Source: Treponema sp. (lineage in GTDB: Bacteria; Spirochaetota; Spirochaetia; Treponematales; Treponemataceae). Taken from it: a DNA stretch of 46,149 bases. A program made the translations under genes and the position numbers. The notes beneath the pieces were generated by a model. The model was not told where the DNA came from. It ran no database searches and worked only from the letters and a program-made list of their open reading frames with translations. Of this stretch, positions 1-9,465 are shown piece by piece. The DNA is taken from the NCBI GenBank assembly GCA_018385315.1, contig JAHAZJ010000082.1:1-46149 (forward strand), given 5' to 3'. How positions within the stretch are numbered: position 1 is the stretch's first letter; the number at the start of each line of letters is the position of its first letter.

Positions 1-1316
1 GAAGGCATTTTATTAGTAGCCATCATTTCTGCAAATACTTCTTTTCCCTGTTTTGATGTAATTTTTCCATCTTCCAAAGCATCTGCTAAATCTGCAATGT
101 GAGCTGGAGTGATTTTTACATCATTAATTGTTTCTTTCTTTTCATTAAGAACAGCAAGAAGTTCTGCAAGAATAAGGTTTACTGCTTTTTTAGGATTTTT
201 AGAAGACTTAGCAGCAGCTTCGAAGAACATTGCCAAATCTTTTGTAGAAGTAATTGTTTCTACATCAAAATCTGTCATGCCATACTGTTTCTTATAACGC
301 TGGCGTTTTGGTTCTGGAAGCTCTCCTACTTTTTCTTTTGCAGCAGAAATTAATTCTTCACTTACAGAGAAAGGTTTAATATCTGGTTCAACAACAAAGC
401 GGTAATCCACAAAAGAATTCTTTGTACGCTGAACAACAGTTTTTCCTTCAACTTCATTCCAACCCATTGTAACTTTGAATCCAGGATTAAATTCCTGACG
501 ATCTTCCTGGAATTCTTTTAACTGACGCTGGGCTTCGTATGTACAAGCATCGCGAATTGCTTTGAAAGAGTTTAAGTTTTTAATTTCTGAAATTGGTGTG
601 TGATAAAGTTTTCCATCTTCCCAGACATTTAAGTTGATGTTAGCATCACAACGCATATTACCTTCTTCAAGGTTACCGTTTGTTACTTTTACATAACGAA
701 GAATTTCCTGTACTGTCTGCATAAATAAAGCAGCTTCTTCAGGAGATGTTATATCTGGTTTTGTTACAATTTCAATAAGTGGAGTACCACAACGGTTATA
801 ATCGATATAAGAGTGAGCCCCTTGAAGGTGTAATGACTTACCTACGTCTTCCTCAAGATGGATACGTTCTACTCTAACACGACGATATTTTGCACCATTT
901 TCTTCTACAATACAATTTTCGCCTATAAAGTTTTTATCACGACATTTTGCGCCACCAGGTTGTTCCTCTTTTGGGAAACTTCGGCATGGTAAATCTACAT
1001 AACCATTTGTACAAAGAGGAATATCATACTGTGTAATCTGATAACCTTTTGCCAAGTCTGGATAAAAATAATGTTTTCTATCAAATTTTGTGAAACGAGC
1101 TATATCACAATTTAAAGCATGACCAGCAACAGCACCAAGTTCAACATATCCTTTTGAAATACGAGGCATAGCACCTGGCAAACCAAGACATACAGGACAA
1201 ACGCGAGTATCTGGCATTCCACCATAACGGTTTTCGCAGGCACAGAATGCTTTTGTCTTAGTTAAAAGCTGAGTATGAATTTCACAACCAATTACAATTT
1301 CCCACTTATCAATCAT
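1..1316 (-). CDS. gatB: Asp/Glu-tRNA amidotransferase subunit B, C-terminus cut by window edge
   Basis: Subunit B of the GatCAB complex, which amidates Glu-tRNA(Gln) or Asp-tRNA(Asn) in the cytoplasm. The frame is open from the ATG at 1314-1316 to the window edge, about 438 residues; the family is usually about 480-490, so some 45 residues (the end of the tail domain) lie outside. The ORF track misses it because no stop is present. The translation begins MIDKWEIVIGCEIHTQLL and carries the family signatures GGMPDTRVCPVCLGLPGAMP and IEIVTKPDI. The C-A-C and C-P-V-C pairs could bind zinc. It lies 21 bases behind the aldolase gene and is probably the last or next-to-last gene of the minus-strand operon. 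gatA and gatC are not visible. The two track ORFs at 99-353 are shadows of this gene. Confidence 0.95.
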   Translation of the reverse strand, partial: MIDKWEIVIGCEIHTQLLTKTKAFCACENRYGGMPDTRVCPVCLGLPGAMPRISKGYVELGAVAGHALNCDIARFTKFDRKHYFYPDLAKGYQITQYDIPLCTNGYVDLPCRSFPKEEQPGGAKCRDKNFIGENCIVEENGAKYRRVRVERIHLEEDVGKSLHLQGAHSYIDYNRCGTPLIEIVTKPDITSPEEAALFMQTVQEILRYVKVTNGNLEEGNMRCDANINLNVWEDGKLYHTPISEIKNLNSFKAIRDACTYEAQRQLKEFQEDRQEFNPGFKVTMGWNEVEGKTVVQRTKNSFVDYRFVVEPDIKPFSVSEELISAAKEKVGELPEPKRQRYKKQYGMTDFDVETITSTKDLAMFFEAAAKSSKNPKKAVNLILAELLAVLNEKKETINDVKITPAHIADLADALEDGKITSKQGKEVFAEMMATNKMP

Positions 1317-1337
1317 TTATATAACTCCAAAATAGTA

Positions 1338-2312
1338 TTAGTCCAGACCCATTGTTTCTTTAAAGAAATCACCAAAATCAGTACGTTTATCTTTTGTAAA
1401 AGCAATGGCAGTTCTTGGGTGCTGATTAAACAAACCAGTCATTAAATACTGTAAGTCATAACCCCAAACAACACCATCTTTCTTTAATGGTACCATATGT
1501 TCTTCAATAAATTTAATTACAGGATAAATATTGAATTTTGGATTTTTTAAGAAACCAAGCAAAAGCTCCATAGCACAGTTTCCAGCTCCACGTCCCATTG
1601 CCATATAAGTTGCATCAAGGAAATCTACACCGTCACCAGCACATTCAATTGTGTTTGCAAAGGCAAGGCGCTGATTATCATGAGCATGAATACCAAGTTT
1701 TTTATTATATTTTGCAGCAACTTCGCCAAACATATGACAAACACGAGCCATTGCTTCTGGATAGATTGAACCATAGCTGTCTACAATATAAATTACATCA
1801 ACTGAAGATTTTCCAAGCATTTCAAGAGCAGCTTTAATATCATTTTCCTGTCCTGTTGAAAGAGCCATAATATTACAGCTTGTTTCATATCCTTTTTTAT
1901 GTGCATCTTCAATCATTTCGATTGCAGTTGGAACCTGATGCAAATAGCAGGCAACACGAACTAAATCTACAGGGCTGTTTACTTTTTCCTGAATATCATT
2001 TTTATAATCACAACGGCCTACATCTGCCATAATAGCAATTTTAAGGTCTGTATTATTTTCACCAACAACACTTCGAATATAGTCATCATCGCAAAACTTA
2101 GAAGGACCAAATTTATCTACATCAAACATTGTTTTATCAGCACGGTAACCAAATTCCATATAATCAACACCGGCTTTTAAGTTAGCTTCATATAATGATT
2201 TTGCGAAATCTTTTGGAAAGAAGAAATCGTTACAAAGTCCTCCATCTCGCAATGTAGCATCAACAACCTTAATAGAAGGTCTATAATTCATGAGTTTTGA
2301 AATATCTTTCAT
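1338..2312 (-). CDS. DRE-TIM metallolyase family aldolase (4-hydroxy-2-oxovalerate aldolase-like)
   Basis: A 324-residue TIM-barrel protein of the HMGL-like/DRE-TIM family, which makes or breaks C-C bonds next to a keto group using a divalent metal. VVDATLRDGG (residues 16-25) supplies the metal-binding Asp and catalytic Arg-Asp, and GIHAHDN supplies the two metal-binding His. It resembles the aldolase domain of 4-hydroxy-2-oxovalerate aldolase (MhpE/DmpG) rather than citramalate or isopropylmalate synthase, because the long C-terminal regulatory domain is absent. No partner acetaldehyde dehydrogenase is nearby, so the substrate is unknown. The start has a GAGG ribosome site about 8 bases upstream. 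It lies between pflA and gatB on the same strand. Confidence 0.8.
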   Translation of the reverse strand: MKDISKLMNYRPSIKVVDATLRDGGLCNDFFFPKDFAKSLYEANLKAGVDYMEFGYRADKTMFDVDKFGPSKFCDDDYIRSVVGENNTDLKIAIMADVGRCDYKNDIQEKVNSPVDLVRVACYLHQVPTAIEMIEDAHKKGYETSCNIMALSTGQENDIKAALEMLGKSSVDVIYIVDSYGSIYPEAMARVCHMFGEVAAKYNKKLGIHAHDNQRLAFANTIECAGDGVDFLDATYMAMGRGAGNCAMELLLGFLKNPKFNIYPVIKFIEEHMVPLKKDGVVWGYDLQYLMTGLFNQHPRTAIAFTKDKRTDFGDFFKETMGLD

Positions 2313-2381
2313 TTATATCCTCTAAAAATTGATTTTATCATAAATCATGTTTTATGCACAGTATGAAACATAATCAGGTTT

Positions 2382-3140
2382 TTATTTTTTCCAGCCATCA
2401 TACTTTTCACATTCAAGAATTTTCCGAGCATTTGCAATTCTTTCAGCACTTGGAGTTTCCACCTCCTCAAGACTATATGGAATTCCAAGTTCTTTATATT
2501 TCATTACACCAAGTCCGTGATATGGTAAAATTTCTACCCGTTCAACATTATGCAATGTACGAATAAAATCTCTTGTCTGAGTAAGATATTCATCATTATC
2601 TGTAATTCCAGGAACTAATACGTGGCGAATCCAGATTGGCTTTTTTATTTCATCAAGATATGCAAACATTTCCCGAATATTTTTTCCTGTGTGACCTGTA
2701 AGTTCCCGGTGCTGATTTTCATCAATATGTTTAATATCCATCAAAAGAATATCTGTAACTTCCATTAATTTCTGAAACTTTGTAAACCATTGGCCTTCTT
2801 TTGTAAAGGGAGCGCCAGAAGTATCTATACAAGTATTAATATTTCTTTTTTTGCATTCTGTAAAAAATTCCAGTAAAAAATCCAGCTGAGACAAAGGTTC
2901 GCCACCACTTACTGTAATGCCCCCCTTTTTCCCCCAATATCCACGACATGTTTCTGCTTCCTTTAAAATATCATCCACAGAATAAGGTGTACCATCTGTC
3001 ATTTTCCAAGTATCAGGATTGTGACAGTATTTACAACGCAATGGACAACCACTAAGAAATAAAATAAATCTACTTCCAGGACCATCTGCGCAACCAAAGC
3101 TTTCAAACTTGTGTACATATCCCTGCATATTAAACTCCAT
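2382..3140 (-). CDS. pflA: Pyruvate formate-lyase activating enzyme
   Basis: A radical-SAM enzyme that installs the glycyl radical on pyruvate formate-lyase. Its 252 residues fit the family. The [4Fe-4S] cluster motif C-x3-C-x2-C is at residues 32-39 (GCPLRCKYCH), followed by the GGEPL motif that contacts SAM. The start follows directly on the stop of the pseudouridine synthase gene, so the two are probably translationally coupled. It is not next to pflB, which lies about 4 kb upstream on the same strand in a separate transcription unit, so activase and lyase are probably controlled separately. The likely substrate is the PflB encoded in this window. Confidence 0.93.
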   Translation of the reverse strand: MEFNMQGYVHKFESFGCADGPGSRFILFLSGCPLRCKYCHNPDTWKMTDGTPYSVDDILKEAETCRGYWGKKGGITVSGGEPLSQLDFLLEFFTECKKRNINTCIDTSGAPFTKEGQWFTKFQKLMEVTDILLMDIKHIDENQHRELTGHTGKNIREMFAYLDEIKKPIWIRHVLVPGITDNDEYLTQTRDFIRTLHNVERVEILPYHGLGVMKYKELGIPYSLEEVETPSAERIANARKILECEKYDGWKK

Positions 3141-4091
3141 TTATCTTTGTCTTTTTTTTCCAGCCTCAATAAAATTCATATGTGATTTCTGTTTTTGAGA
3201 AAGGCGGCGCTGTTCAAGAACAATTGAATCATCTGATTTTGAGCTGTTTTTTGACTTATATTTACTATTAACTGATTCTACACTCCACAAAGTCTTTTGA
3301 GGATGTAAATCGCCTTTTAATACATATTCTTCCCATTCTTTTGGCTCAGGCATTTCAAATTTCATGTGCTGGCCTGTAAAAGGATGATTAAATTCTAAAG
3401 TTCGGGCATGAAGACACAACCGATGGAAAGGGTCGGTTTTAGAGCGATGTTCCTCATCCCCAGCCAAAGTATACCCATGAGCTGAAAGATGGGCACGAAT
3501 CTGATTCTTTTTTCCAGTATCAAGGGAAAGTTCAAATAAAATGTGAGTTGGTCCTTTTATAAGCTTTTTGTAGTGAGTTCTTGCTGGAACAGTTTTAAAT
3601 GGTTTTCCAGCTTTATCAACATCACCAGGAAGGGGAACAAAACCAACATTATGAGAATTCTGGGCTAAGGGTTCATCAATAAGTCCTTCATCATTTAAAT
3701 CACCTAAGATTCTATCTGATACTTTTCTTCTTGCTTCACCAATAGCACGATATAAACGTTCTGTAACCATTTGATGCCATGTGTTCATAATTTTTTGCTG
3801 AGCAACTTCAGTCAAAGCAAACATCATTACACCACTAGTATCTCTATCTAATCGATGAACCACATAAGGTTTATGTTTATTATTTACACTACCCTGTTTA
3901 CGAAGTATTTCTTCCAACACACTTTGTGCAGTTCTAGCTTTACTTCCAGGATAGGGAACGGATAACAAACCAGAAGGTTTATTTATAACAACAAGCCACT
4001 GGTCCTGATAAAGAATTTCTATCTTTTCATGACCATAATCAGCTTTATGTTCTCTTTTATACTCTGTTGAGGATTTTACATACATAGTCAT
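3141..4091 (-). CDS. RluA-type RNA pseudouridine synthase with basic C-terminal tail
   Basis: Converts specific uridines in rRNA or tRNA to pseudouridine. The RluA catalytic motif HRLDRDTSG gives the nucleophile Asp82, and INKPSGLLSVP is the typical early strand motif. No S4 domain is seen. After the catalytic domain comes a tail of about 55 residues rich in Lys, Ser and Arg, possibly RNA-binding. The start overlaps the end of the kinase-like gene by 35 bases and has no ribosome-binding site, which suggests translational coupling; a start two codons later (ATG at 4083-4085) is equally possible. The exact target uridine cannot be told from sequence. Confidence 0.88.
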   Translation of the reverse strand: MTMYVKSSTEYKREHKADYGHEKIEILYQDQWLVVINKPSGLLSVPYPGSKARTAQSVLEEILRKQGSVNNKHKPYVVHRLDRDTSGVMMFALTEVAQQKIMNTWHQMVTERLYRAIGEARRKVSDRILGDLNDEGLIDEPLAQNSHNVGFVPLPGDVDKAGKPFKTVPARTHYKKLIKGPTHILFELSLDTGKKNQIRAHLSAHGYTLAGDEEHRSKTDPFHRLCLHARTLEFNHPFTGQHMKFEMPEPKEWEEYVLKGDLHPQKTLWSVESVNSKYKSKNSSKSDDSIVLEQRRLSQKQKSHMNFIEAGKKRQR

Positions 4092-4659
4092 ATAATAAAT
4101 CTACAGTACCTTCAATTCCAAGTTTCGAAGAATTGATACAAAGATCATAATTCTTGCAATCTCCCCAAGAGCCATTTTTACAGAAATAATCATGATAACG
4201 TTTACGTTTTTTATCATGACGTTCAATTGCGGCAATAGCTTTTTTTTCGTCCATATTACGGTATTCCATAACACGCTTAATTTTTTCAGTCATATCACCA
4301 ACAATAAAAACTGAAATAAATCCTTCCTGACCACGGAATAATTCATCAGCACAGCGACCAACAACTACAAAGGAATCTCCATCAGCCCATTTTGATTTTA
4401 AGAGAGCAAACTGTAATTCCGCAACATTTTCTTCTGGAGAATTTGAATATCCGCGAACTGTACGACTAAAAAGTTTTTTTCTAGGAACTTCATCATATTT
4501 TTCTAAGTCGTTAGTATCGATATTTTTTATTTTTCCAATTTCTTCAAAAAGGTTTCTATCGTAAAAAGGAATGTCCAGTTTTTCTGCAAGTTTTCTACCA
4601 ATTTCATGACCTGCACTTCCATACTGACGCCCAATAGAAACAATAACCTGTTTTTCCAT
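4057..4659 (-). CDS. Cytidylate kinase-like family protein
   Basis: A 200-residue protein starting MEKQVIVSIGRQYGSAG, the typical beginning of the cytidylate-kinase-like family (Pfam cytidylate kinase 2), which has a P-loop-like nucleoside-phosphate fold but generally unproven substrates. It is distinct from the classical Cmk, so CMP phosphorylation is only a guess. The C-terminal half is rich in basic residues. It begins 9 bases after the transporter stop and overlaps the next gene by 35 bases, so it is cotranscribed with both. The pairing with a transporter may mean a role in ligand handling, but that is speculation. Confidence 0.8.
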   Translation of the reverse strand: MEKQVIVSIGRQYGSAGHEIGRKLAEKLDIPFYDRNLFEEIGKIKNIDTNDLEKYDEVPRKKLFSRTVRGYSNSPEENVAELQFALLKSKWADGDSFVVVGRCADELFRGQEGFISVFIVGDMTEKIKRVMEYRNMDEKKAIAAIERHDKKRKRYHDYFCKNGSWGDCKNYDLCINSSKLGIEGTVDLLYDYVCKILNRV

Positions 4660-4668
4660 TAAATCACC

Positions 4669-6021
4669 TTATAAATATCTTACAAAAATAAATACTGTTG
4701 AAATTATCATTACAATAATTGTTGCAGGAACTGCTTTAGCACAATAAGTTCCCCATCCAACAGGATATCCAGCTTTACCAGCAACAGAAGTTCCAACAAC
4801 ATTTGCACTGGCACCAATTGGAGTTGCACTACCACCAATATCAGTACCCATAGAAAGAGCCCAGGTCATTGTTGTTAGACTAACTCCTGTTGTTGCTGCA
4901 AGGGATTGAATTACAGGAATCATTGTTGCGGCAAAAGGAATATTATCAATAAAGGCACTGGCAATTGCAGAAACCCAGATAATAATCGCTATCATTAAGT
5001 ATACATTGCCACCAGAGATTTTTCCAATAAAACCTGCAACTATTTCTAGAATACCAGTCTGTTCCAAACCACCAACAACTATAAAAAGTCCTAAAAAGAA
5101 CAAAATTGTTTTATAATCAACTTTTTTTATAATTTCTGGAATATGCTTTGGAGCTGAAAGTAAAGTAAGGATAGAAATAAATACACCAATTGTTGCAACT
5201 GTTAATCCTGTCATTGCATGAGTTACAAGAAGAATTACTGCACAACCAAAAATAAATGAACTTAAAATAAATCCTTTTTTATCAGTAATTGCTGACTCTG
5301 GAGTTGGAAATGTAGAAACATCAATAGATTCATCTCCTTTTAAATCTTTTTTGTAAGCAAAGAAGAAGAAAAGAACTGTAAAAATCATACATATACCAGC
5401 AATTGCACCAGTATTCATAATAAAGTCTGCAAAGGAATATCCAAAAGATGTACCAATAATAATGTTTGGAGGATCACCACACATGGTTGCAGAACCTCCT
5501 AAGTTAGCACAAAATATTTCTGAAAGAATCATTGGAAGGGGATTAAATTTCAGAAGCTGTGATAATTCAATTGTAACAGTTGACAGGAATAAAATAACTG
5601 TAATACTGTCAATAAACATTGCAAGTACACCAGACATAATCATAAATGTTACAAAAATTGGCAAAACTTTGTAATGAACCAGCTTCGCAAGACGCATACA
5701 AAGCCATCGGAAAAATCCTACACGAGCCATTCCTTCGACCATAATCATCATTCCTAAAATAAAGATGATTGTTGCCCAGTTAACCCCAGAGGATGATTCA
5801 TGAGACTCACCTGCTGAATACCAGAACCCTGATGTAAATATATTACGAACATTAAGAGTTTCAAGAGCAGCATCAAAACTGTGCATTCCTAAACCAAATA
5901 CTAACAATAAAGTTAATAATCCACACACAAGTGTAATATGATGACGCTCAAATATTTCGAGTATTATCATGATGAACATTACTACGAAAATAGTAACAGC
6001 TAAAATTTTTGCAACCAACAT
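4669..6021 (-). CDS. ArsB/NhaD-type membrane transporter (ion transporter superfamily)
   Basis: A 450-residue inner-membrane protein with about 11-12 hydrophobic segments. The two inverted-repeat halves each carry a family loop: CGDPPNIIIG at residues 181-190, and GGSATPIGASANVVG near residue 395. This places it in the ion transporter superfamily (ArsB, NhaD, SLC13-like), whose members move sodium, arsenite or dicarboxylates; the substrate cannot be fixed here. It is the first gene of the minus-strand run toward gatB. A strong promoter (TTGAAT, 17 bases, TATAAT) ends 7 bases before the ATG and there is no ribosome-binding site, so the mRNA is probably leaderless. A paralogue lies at 30192-31541. 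Confidence 0.85.
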   Translation of the reverse strand: MLVAKILAVTIFVVMFIMIILEIFERHHITLVCGLLTLLLVFGLGMHSFDAALETLNVRNIFTSGFWYSAGESHESSSGVNWATIIFILGMMIMVEGMARVGFFRWLCMRLAKLVHYKVLPIFVTFMIMSGVLAMFIDSITVILFLSTVTIELSQLLKFNPLPMILSEIFCANLGGSATMCGDPPNIIIGTSFGYSFADFIMNTGAIAGICMIFTVLFFFFAYKKDLKGDESIDVSTFPTPESAITDKKGFILSSFIFGCAVILLVTHAMTGLTVATIGVFISILTLLSAPKHIPEIIKKVDYKTILFFLGLFIVVGGLEQTGILEIVAGFIGKISGGNVYLMIAIIIWVSAIASAFIDNIPFAATMIPVIQSLAATTGVSLTTMTWALSMGTDIGGSATPIGASANVVGTSVAGKAGYPVGWGTYCAKAVPATIIVMIISTVFIFVRYL

Positions 6022-6028
6022 AAATCAA

Positions 6029-6057
6029 ATTATATCGATTGTGAAAATTATATTCAA
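6029..6057 (-). promoter_or_regulatory. Promoter of the transporter operon, predicted leaderless
   Basis: On the minus strand, TTGAAT (6052-6057), a 17-base spacer and a perfect TATAAT (6029-6034). The ATG follows after 7 bases, so transcription should start at or next to the start codon. Confidence 0.75.
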
Positions 6058-6078
6058 TTTCTTTATTAAAAAAATAAC

Positions 6079-6106
6079 TTGCGAAATTTAGAATTTAAGA
6101 TATAAT
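6079..6106 (+). promoter_or_regulatory. Promoter of mntP, predicted leaderless
   Basis: TTGCGA (6079-6084), a 16-base spacer and a perfect TATAAT (6101-6106). The ATG at 6115 lies 8 bases beyond the -10 box. It fires away from the transporter promoter, and the two -35 boxes are only 21 bases apart, so one regulator could control both. Confidence 0.7.
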
Positions 6107-6114
6107 TTTTGTCT

Positions 6115-6702
6115 ATGCAATTTACAATTTTATTCTTCCTAAACAGCATGGGTTTTGGAATTGGCTTAGCAATGGATGCTTTTTCAGTGTCTATTGCCAG
6201 TGGTCTAAAAGAACAAAACATGAAACCACAAAGAGCTTTTTTTATAGCAGGAGTTTATGGCTTTTTTCAATTCATAATGCCAATGATTGGATGGGTTTGT
6301 GTTCACACTATCATTAATATTTTTGAAAAATTCCAACCTTTCATTCCATGGATTGCACTGGCTCTTTTACTGTACATTGGAATAAATATGATTGTCGAAG
6401 GTATTAAAAAAGGCACTGAAGAAGAAAACACAAAAGCATTAAGTATTTCTGTTCTTTTAATTCAAGGAGTTGCAACATCAATTGACGCCCTTTCCGTAGG
6501 CTTTACAATTGCAGATTACAATGGACTTATGGCTTTCATTTCATCATTAATTATTGCAATTGAAACTTTTATCATTTGTCTTGGTGGCCTTAAACTTGGT
6601 AAAAAAGCCGGTGAAAAGCTTTCAGATAAAGCCACAATTTTTGGTGGTGTTATATTAATTGCCATTGGATTGGAAATATTTATTAAAGGTATTTTCTTCT
6701 AA
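6115..6702 (+). CDS. mntP: Manganese efflux pump MntP
   Basis: A 195-residue membrane protein with six predicted helices of the MntP (DUF204) family, which exports Mn2+. The two characteristic acidic loops are present: GLAMDAFSVS near the N-terminus and ATSIDALSVGF in the second half, each with a conserved Asp that coordinates the metal. I choose the ATG at 6115 rather than the TTG at 6109 because the -10 box ends at 6106, which puts the transcription start at about 6113. There is no room for the manganese riboswitch often found before mntP. It stands alone as a single-gene unit ending at a bidirectional terminator shared with pflB. Confidence 0.92.
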   Translation: MQFTILFFLNSMGFGIGLAMDAFSVSIASGLKEQNMKPQRAFFIAGVYGFFQFIMPMIGWVCVHTIINIFEKFQPFIPWIALALLLYIGINMIVEGIKKGTEEENTKALSISVLLIQGVATSIDALSVGFTIADYNGLMAFISSLIIAIETFIICLGGLKLGKKAGEKLSDKATIFGGVILIAIGLEIFIKGIFF

Positions 6703-6743
6703 ATTAATCTCCGTATTTAGGGGTTGTACTACCCCCCCTCAAT

Positions 6744-6788
6744 AAAAAAATAAGCCCGTTACAGAAAAACTGCAACGGGCTTATTTTT
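6744..6788. terminator. Bidirectional intrinsic terminator between mntP and pflB
   Basis: A strong hairpin with arms AATAAGCCCGTT and AACGGGCTTATT, flanked by A-rich and T-rich runs on both sides. It can stop mntP mRNA on the plus strand and pflB mRNA on the minus strand. Confidence 0.88.
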
Positions 6789-6799
6789 AGTCAATCAAC

Positions 6800-6945
6800 T
6801 AACTAGTCGCCTAGAGTGCGGAGTGAGTCGCACAACTGCGTTGTGCTTACCGAGTTTGCTTCGCAAACATCGCTTGCCACTTCGCACTAAAGTGCTGGTC
6901 GCTCAGCATACGCTGAGCTTACCTGCTTTGTATACTACAAAGCAG
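6800..6945 (-). repeat. Array of short hairpins in the pflB 3' region
   Basis: Five short inverted repeats follow one another: a 10-bp stem CTGCTTTGTA/TACAAAGCAG that includes the pflB stop codon, GCTCAGC/GCTGAGC, GCACT/AGTGC, GTTTGC/GCAAAC and GCACAAC/GTTGTGC. On the minus strand two units share the frame GGTAAGC-stem-loop-GCGAC but have different stems (TCAGC and ACAAC), each still self-complementary. The block is richer in GC than its surroundings. It lies between the pflB stop and the terminator, so it would be in the 3' untranslated RNA. Confidence 0.7.
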
Positions 6946-9274
6946 CGTGGCAAGTACGAGCGATAACGTCGTCCTGCTGTTCTTTTGTAAGGTTGATGAA
7001 GCGTACAGCATAACCAGATACACGAACTGTGAAGTTAGCATATTCAGGTTTTTCTGGATGAGCCTGACAATCCTTAAGTTTTTCAACACTGAATACGTTT
7101 ACGTTCAAGTGGTGAGAGCCCTGTGAGAAGTATCCGTCAAGAATACTTACCAAGTTGTTGATCTGTTCACCTTTTTCATGTCCAAGAGCAGATGGATTGA
7201 TTGTCTGAGTATTTGAAATACCATCCAAAGCATAGTGGTATGGAAGTTTTGCAACTGAGTTCAAAGACTTAATCAAACCTTTTGTTTCTGCACCGTAAGA
7301 TGGAGAAGCACCTGGAGAGAATGGAGCACCAGCTGGACGTCCGTTAGGAAGAGCACCTGTAGCCTTACCGTATACAACGTTAGAAGTAATTGTAAGGATA
7401 GATGTTGTTGGTTCAGCGTTACGGTATGTTGGGTGTTTCTTAATCATGTTCATGAATGTCTTAAGCAACCATACAGCGATTTCATCTGCACGATCATCAT
7501 CCTGACCATAACGTGGGAAGTCACCTTCAACTTTAAAGTCTTTTACGAGAGTTACTGTATCAACTACGTTACCAGCCTTGTCTTTTACCTGGTACTGTTC
7601 CCGTTCAACGTGAACTTTTGCATATTTCATAGCTGAAAGTGAGTCAACTACATGAGAGAAACCTGCAATACCAGTTGCGAATGTACGATGTACATCTGTA
7701 TCTTCCAAAGCCAATTCTGCAGCTTCGTAGTAGTATTTATCATGCATGTAGTGGATAGCATTCAATACGTTTACGTATACATCTGCTAACCATTCCAGCA
7801 TAGCAAGGTATTTCTTTTCAACTTCTTTGTAATTAGAAGCATCAATTGTGTCATATGTGATTGGTTCATAGTTTGGACCGATCTGAAGACCTTTTTTCAG
7901 GTGTTCATCTTTACCACCGTTGAATGCGTAAAGAAGAGCTTTAGCCAAGTTAGCACGAGCTCCGAAGAACTGCATTTCTTTACCTGTCTGTGTAGCAGAT
8001 ACACAACAACAGATTGAGTAGTCATCACCCCAGATAGGACGCATTGTTTCATCGTTTTCGTACTGGATTGAAGATGTATCAATAGAAATCTTAGCACAGT
8101 ATTTACGGAAGTTATCAGCCAATCTTGGTGAGTAAAGTACTGTCATGTTTGGTTCTGGAGAAGGACCCATATTTTCCAATGTATGGAGGAAGCGGTAGTC
8201 GTTCTTTGTTACCATTGAGCGGCCATCTATACCAAGTCCACCTACTTCCAAAGTAGCCCAAATTGGGTCACCAGAGAAGAGCTGGTTGTAAGATTCGATA
8301 CGAGCAAAACGAACCATACGGAATTTCATTGTAATGTGGTCAACAAGTTCCTGAGCCTGCTGTTCTGTTAAGATACCTTTTTTCATATCACGTTCGATAT
8401 AGATATCCAGGAATGTTGAGATACGTCCTACAGACATAGCAGCACCGTTCTGAGTTTTAATAGCAGCAAGGTAACCAAAGTATAACCACTGGAAAGCTTC
8501 TTTAGCTGTTGAAGCTGGTTTTGAAATATCATAACCATATTTAGCAGCCATTGCTTTCATACCCTTGAGGGCTTTAATCTGTTCTGCAACTTCTTCCCGG
8601 AGACGAATAACATCTTCTGACATTGTTCCATCACCGATGTTTGCAAAATCTTCCTGTTTGTAAGCGATCAACTGATCAATACCGTACAAAGCAACACGAC
8701 GGTAGTCACCAACGATACGTCCACGTCCATATGTATCTGGCAAACCAGTTAGGATGTGAGCTGAACGAACAGCTCTGTGTTCTGGTGAGTATACATCGAA
8801 TACAGCGTCGTTGTGTGTTTTGTGATATGTAGTGAAAATCTTTTTAATTTCCGGATCTACTTCATAACCGTACATTTCGCATGACTGAACTGCCATGTTA
8901 ATACCACCGTAAGGCATAAATGCACGTTTCAAAGGTTTATCAGTCTGAAGACCTACAACCTGTTCAAGTTCTTTTCCTTCTGGACAAATGTAACCAGCGT
9001 CATGAGCTGTAAGACTTGTTACAATACTTGTATCCATATCAAGAACACCAGATCTTTCTTTTCCGTCTTTACCTACGGAAACTTTATTGTGTTCTGCTTT
9101 CTGCAACTTCTGAAGTTCGTCAAACAATTTGTTTGTTGCAGCTGTTGGTCCTGCTAAGAATGATTCATCTCCATCATATGGAGTATAGTTAGCCTGGATA
9201 AAGTCACGAACATTTACTTCTGATGTCCATGCGCCTTTTGGATTAAATCCTTCCCATTCTGGTCTTAAAGCCAT
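6935..9274 (-). CDS. pflB: Formate C-acetyltransferase (pyruvate formate-lyase)
   Basis: Cleaves pyruvate with CoA into acetyl-CoA and formate during anaerobic growth. At 779 residues it is full length. The catalytic cysteines lie in a CCC run at residues 422-424 ([11 protein letters not shown]) and the glycyl-radical site is Gly754 in RVSGYAVRF near the C-terminus. A GAGG ribosome site precedes the ATG. The gene probably has its own promoter about 200 bases upstream, with a palindrome over the predicted start site and a hairpin in the leader. The 3' region holds a hairpin array and a strong terminator. The large leader and structured tail suggest high, regulated expression. Its activase is encoded at 2382-3140. 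Confidence 0.97.
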   Translation of the reverse strand: MALRPEWEGFNPKGAWTSEVNVRDFIQANYTPYDGDESFLAGPTAATNKLFDELQKLQKAEHNKVSVGKDGKERSGVLDMDTSIVTSLTAHDAGYICPEGKELEQVVGLQTDKPLKRAFMPYGGINMAVQSCEMYGYEVDPEIKKIFTTYHKTHNDAVFDVYSPEHRAVRSAHILTGLPDTYGRGRIVGDYRRVALYGIDQLIAYKQEDFANIGDGTMSEDVIRLREEVAEQIKALKGMKAMAAKYGYDISKPASTAKEAFQWLYFGYLAAIKTQNGAAMSVGRISTFLDIYIERDMKKGILTEQQAQELVDHITMKFRMVRFARIESYNQLFSGDPIWATLEVGGLGIDGRSMVTKNDYRFLHTLENMGPSPEPNMTVLYSPRLADNFRKYCAKISIDTSSIQYENDETMRPIWGDDYSICCCVSATQTGKEMQFFGARANLAKALLYAFNGGKDEHLKKGLQIGPNYEPITYDTIDASNYKEVEKKYLAMLEWLADVYVNVLNAIHYMHDKYYYEAAELALEDTDVHRTFATGIAGFSHVVDSLSAMKYAKVHVEREQYQVKDKAGNVVDTVTLVKDFKVEGDFPRYGQDDDRADEIAVWLLKTFMNMIKKHPTYRNAEPTTSILTITSNVVYGKATGALPNGRPAGAPFSPGASPSYGAETKGLIKSLNSVAKLPYHYALDGISNTQTINPSALGHEKGEQINNLVSILDGYFSQGSHHLNVNVFSVEKLKDCQAHPEKPEYANFTVRVSGYAVRFINLTKEQQDDVIARTCHAAL

Positions 9275-9290
9275 AGAATATACCTCTTTT

Positions 9291-9320
9291 CCGAAGGGTA
9301 CTTACTTTCATTCCCTTCAG
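9291..9320 (-). promoter_or_regulatory. Hairpin in the pflB leader just before the ribosome site
   Basis: GAAGGG and CCCTTC form a 6-bp stem around a 14-base loop, a few bases upstream of the AGAGG ribosome site. It could affect translation or mRNA stability; the stem is short, so this is tentative. Confidence 0.35.
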
Positions 9321-9465
9321 ACAATTTATTGTGTCGATTCTTTTTTGTTACTTTCGCAGCAAGAAAAGACTGGAAAAACTTTCCTCGACGAATTAAATAA
9401 TAATGAATTCAAGTTGTTTCTTCAAGAAGAATTCACCTCAAAACCAAGTAAGTTACAATTTATTT

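Noticed and set aside
99-353. Two plus-strand ORFs listed in the track at 99-353 and 109-297
   Set aside because: They are shadows of gatB, whose long minus-strand frame is open across the whole region and matches the family.
4057-4091. Frameshift or sequencing error at the kinase-like/RluA overlap
   Set aside because: Both proteins are full length and intact; a 35-base overlap is compatible with translational coupling.
6022-6114. Manganese riboswitch upstream of mntP
   Set aside because: The promoter -10 box ends 8 bases before the ATG, so no leader RNA exists to hold a riboswitch.
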